Of a stretch of DNA of 64,000 bases, positions 62,228 to 64,000 are shown one piece after another; within the stretch, counting starts at the first letter, position 1; the number at the start of each line of letters is the position of its first letter. The DNA is from Cryptomeria japonica (Eukaryota > Streptophyta > Pinopsida > Cupressales > Cupressaceae): contig NC_081412.1 of NCBI RefSeq assembly GCF_030272615.1, positions 672,957,823 to 673,021,822 on the forward strand. Direction: 5' to 3'. The position numbers and the translations under genes were made by a program. The notes under the pieces are model-generated. The model was given only the letters and a program-made list of their open reading frames with translations. It ran no database searches and was not told the DNA's origin.

Positions 62228-64000
62228 CATTGGAGATTAGGTCATAAATGGCGTGGCATTTAGTATTGGGGAGGAGGGAGCCATCTTTCCATTTGAGGGT
62301 TAGGAATCAGTGGGAGTCCAAATTAGTACAAGAGGGCAGGGCAAGAGTAGCGCGGGCATTCTTTATCATATGATAGGTTCTTTTTTGGGTGGGAGAGAGA
62401 TTGTAGGTAATGTTGAGCTCTTCCCAGCCGATTAGGACACCATTCTCAAATAAGTCCTCAAAGAACCTGATGTCAGATTTGGCCCAGAGTTTGGCCGAGG
62501 AGCCTTGAGTGAGGGCTAAGGGTTTACCAGCATGGAAAAGATTCCACCAAATCAACCTTTCCCCATGGATGGTGCCATTGCTACTAACACTAGAGTTGTC
62601 AATAAGATGTCTAATGTGCTCCCAGGCCCTCCAAATGGATTTAAAAAACATATGACTCTTGCATGAAAACAGGAAAGCGACCTATCACAAGGTTAGCCAA
62701 GGGAAGGGCTTTCAAGGAATTAGCATTCTTAGGGATGCCTCTCTCAATATTGTTTCTAATCAGGACTTTCCAGGGCTCCATGCCATCTAAGGCATGAAAT
62801 ATCCATTTCGCAGCAAGGGCAATACCTTGGATCTTGAGATCCTTTAGCCCAAGGCCACCCCTTTTTTTAGTCAGGTGACACCATTTCCACTTAACCCTAT
62901 GCATTTTTCTCCCACCTTTGCCATCAGACCAAAGGTATTGCCTTATGGCTTTTTGGATATCAAGGATTTGGTAGTTATTGAACATATAGGCGGAGGAGTA
63001 GTAGACACTATAAGAGGAGAGGATTTTTCTGACAGAGTTGGATTCTTCTAGCAAGTGAGAGGAATCTATTATCCCACCTATGCAGCTTTTTATCAATCTT
63101 ATACTTTATCCATTGCCGCATATCTTTAAGAGAGGGAGAAATAGAGAAAGGGATGTCGAGGTACCAGACGATTTTGTTGGGCTCCCCCCATTGAAACCCA
63201 TAGGGAATCAGCCAGTCCAGGGGTTTTTCTTTCTAGCTAAGGAGAGTGGATTTGGCAAGGGAGATTTAAGCTCCAGACATGATACCAAAGTTTTTAAGCT
63301 TTTGGAAAGGTTATCTATATTTTGGGGTGAAAGTTCAAGGAAAAGGGCAGTATCATCCACAAACTAGATGTTGAGGAGGCTGGAGTCGTCAGGGAGCTTA
63401 ATTCATTTGACACAGGGGGATAGAGATTTGTCCTTGGGAAGATAGTAAAGAGCATCAGACGCAATGACAAATAGAGCAGGAGCAAGCGGGCAACCTTTCC
63501 TAATAGATCTACTAAGTTGAAAGTTCTGGGATAAGGATCCATTGACTTCAATCTAAGCTGAGGCATCCTGGAGAAGGACCTTAACATATTTGTAGAAGTT
63601 AATCAGAAACCCAAAGGCTTGTAGCATCATGATAAGAAAGTTCCATTCCACATGGTCATATGCTTTTTCAAAGTCTAGTAGAAACATAGCAGTGTCTTGG
63701 TTAGAGGCTCTAGCCCAATCCATGGCTTCCCAACTCATAATGAGGTTTTCAAGGATATATCTACCCTTGATACAGCTTGTTTGGGTGGGGCAGATGAACT
63801 TTGGGAGGATCTTTTCAAGTCGAAGGGCTATAACTTTGGCCAAAATTTGATAGGAGACATTGAGGAGGGTGATAGGCCTCCAGTTCTTGATTAAGGCCCT
63901 ATCCCCATCCTTGGGTGTCAGTTTGATGGTCTCCTTATTAATGTTAGCACCAAGGGTACCATTGTCAAAAGCTTCAGAGTAAACACCATGTAGGTCAATG
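62228..64000 (-). pseudogene. LINE reverse transcriptase domain
   Basis: Minus-strand blocks: MAKVIALRLEKILPKFICPTQ, SCIKGRYILENLIMSWEAMDW, FLLDFEKAYDHVEWNFL (63553-63843), then in another frame SRSIRKGCPLAPALFVIASD and the catalytic F-V-D-D-T box (about 63345-63360; a stop precedes it), then FNNYQILDIQKAIRQYLWSD, KMHRVKWKWCHLTKKRGGLGLKDL (62641-63096) and IWWNLFHAGKPLALTQG (62307-62651). These are RT motifs and the RT-to-zinc-finger linker of plant L1 elements. At least two stops and two frameshifts make it a pseudogene. It continues beyond the window edge. Confidence 0.92.

Larger units (their letters stand above)
56570..64000 (-). mobile_element. L1-type LINE, antisense, split by copia D, incomplete at window end
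   Basis: Minus-strand order from the right edge: reverse transcriptase (64000 to about 62300), C-terminal zinc-binding domain (57526-57134), 3' tail (to about 56570). Copia D separates the parts at 62223/57480. The coding sequence reads across this break (CHAIYDLISNGD, then SIINHVNMLWYL) once one GTCAC is counted. The 5' part (ORF1 and endonuclease) lies outside the window. The 3' end is placed where similarity to coding-like sequence stops next to a T-rich run (56561-56569), which would be a short poly(A) on the minus strand. Confidence 0.88.

Overview
The window is plant nuclear DNA made almost entirely of transposable elements. I found no intact host gene, tRNA, rRNA or CRISPR array. Every recognisable coding stretch is Ty1/copia, Ty3/gypsy (Tat lineage) or L1-type LINE. 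The AT-rich background, kilobase LTRs, deep nesting and mostly old, decayed copies suggest a large seed-plant genome, conifer-like. That organism call is inference; no gene here fixes the species.

Bases 1-2717 hold unassigned retroelement-like sequence with a 31-bp palindromic tandem repeat. Bases 2718-9732 are a rearranged, non-autonomous relative of the Tat element described below. It has two protease copies, no reverse transcriptase, a 224-codon ORF with a hydrophobic helix, the last part of integrase, an antisense plant-mobile-domain remnant, a polypurine tract and an LTR. A 5'-truncated copia (9733-12716), a second Tat 3' end (12717-13560) and an antisense copia gag plus LTR (13561-15928) follow. 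Bases 15929-19715 are unassigned repeats.

Bases 19716-52818 are one nested insertion complex. The outer element, copia A (+), has LTRs at 19721-20965 and 51570-52813 with a perfect GTTCC target duplication. Copia B (-, 22293-44082) sits in A. A nearly intact Tat element (24201-40161, LTRs of 1957 bp, target duplication CTATG) sits in B. A also received a small non-autonomous LTR element F (44365-47046) and a solo LTR G (48657-50206). The broken reading frames of A and B resume on the far side of each insert.

Bases 52819-56569 are AT-rich unassigned sequence with a diverged tandem repeat. From 56570 to the window end lies an antisense L1-type LINE, split by a complete but mutated Tnt1-like copia D (57481-62222, target duplication GTCAC).

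The youngest insertion is the Tat element: its LTRs differ at 10 of 1957 positions by my hand alignment. Its gag-pol frame carries two in-frame stops, and a third stop plus a one-base shift lie before integrase. All other elements are clearly dead.
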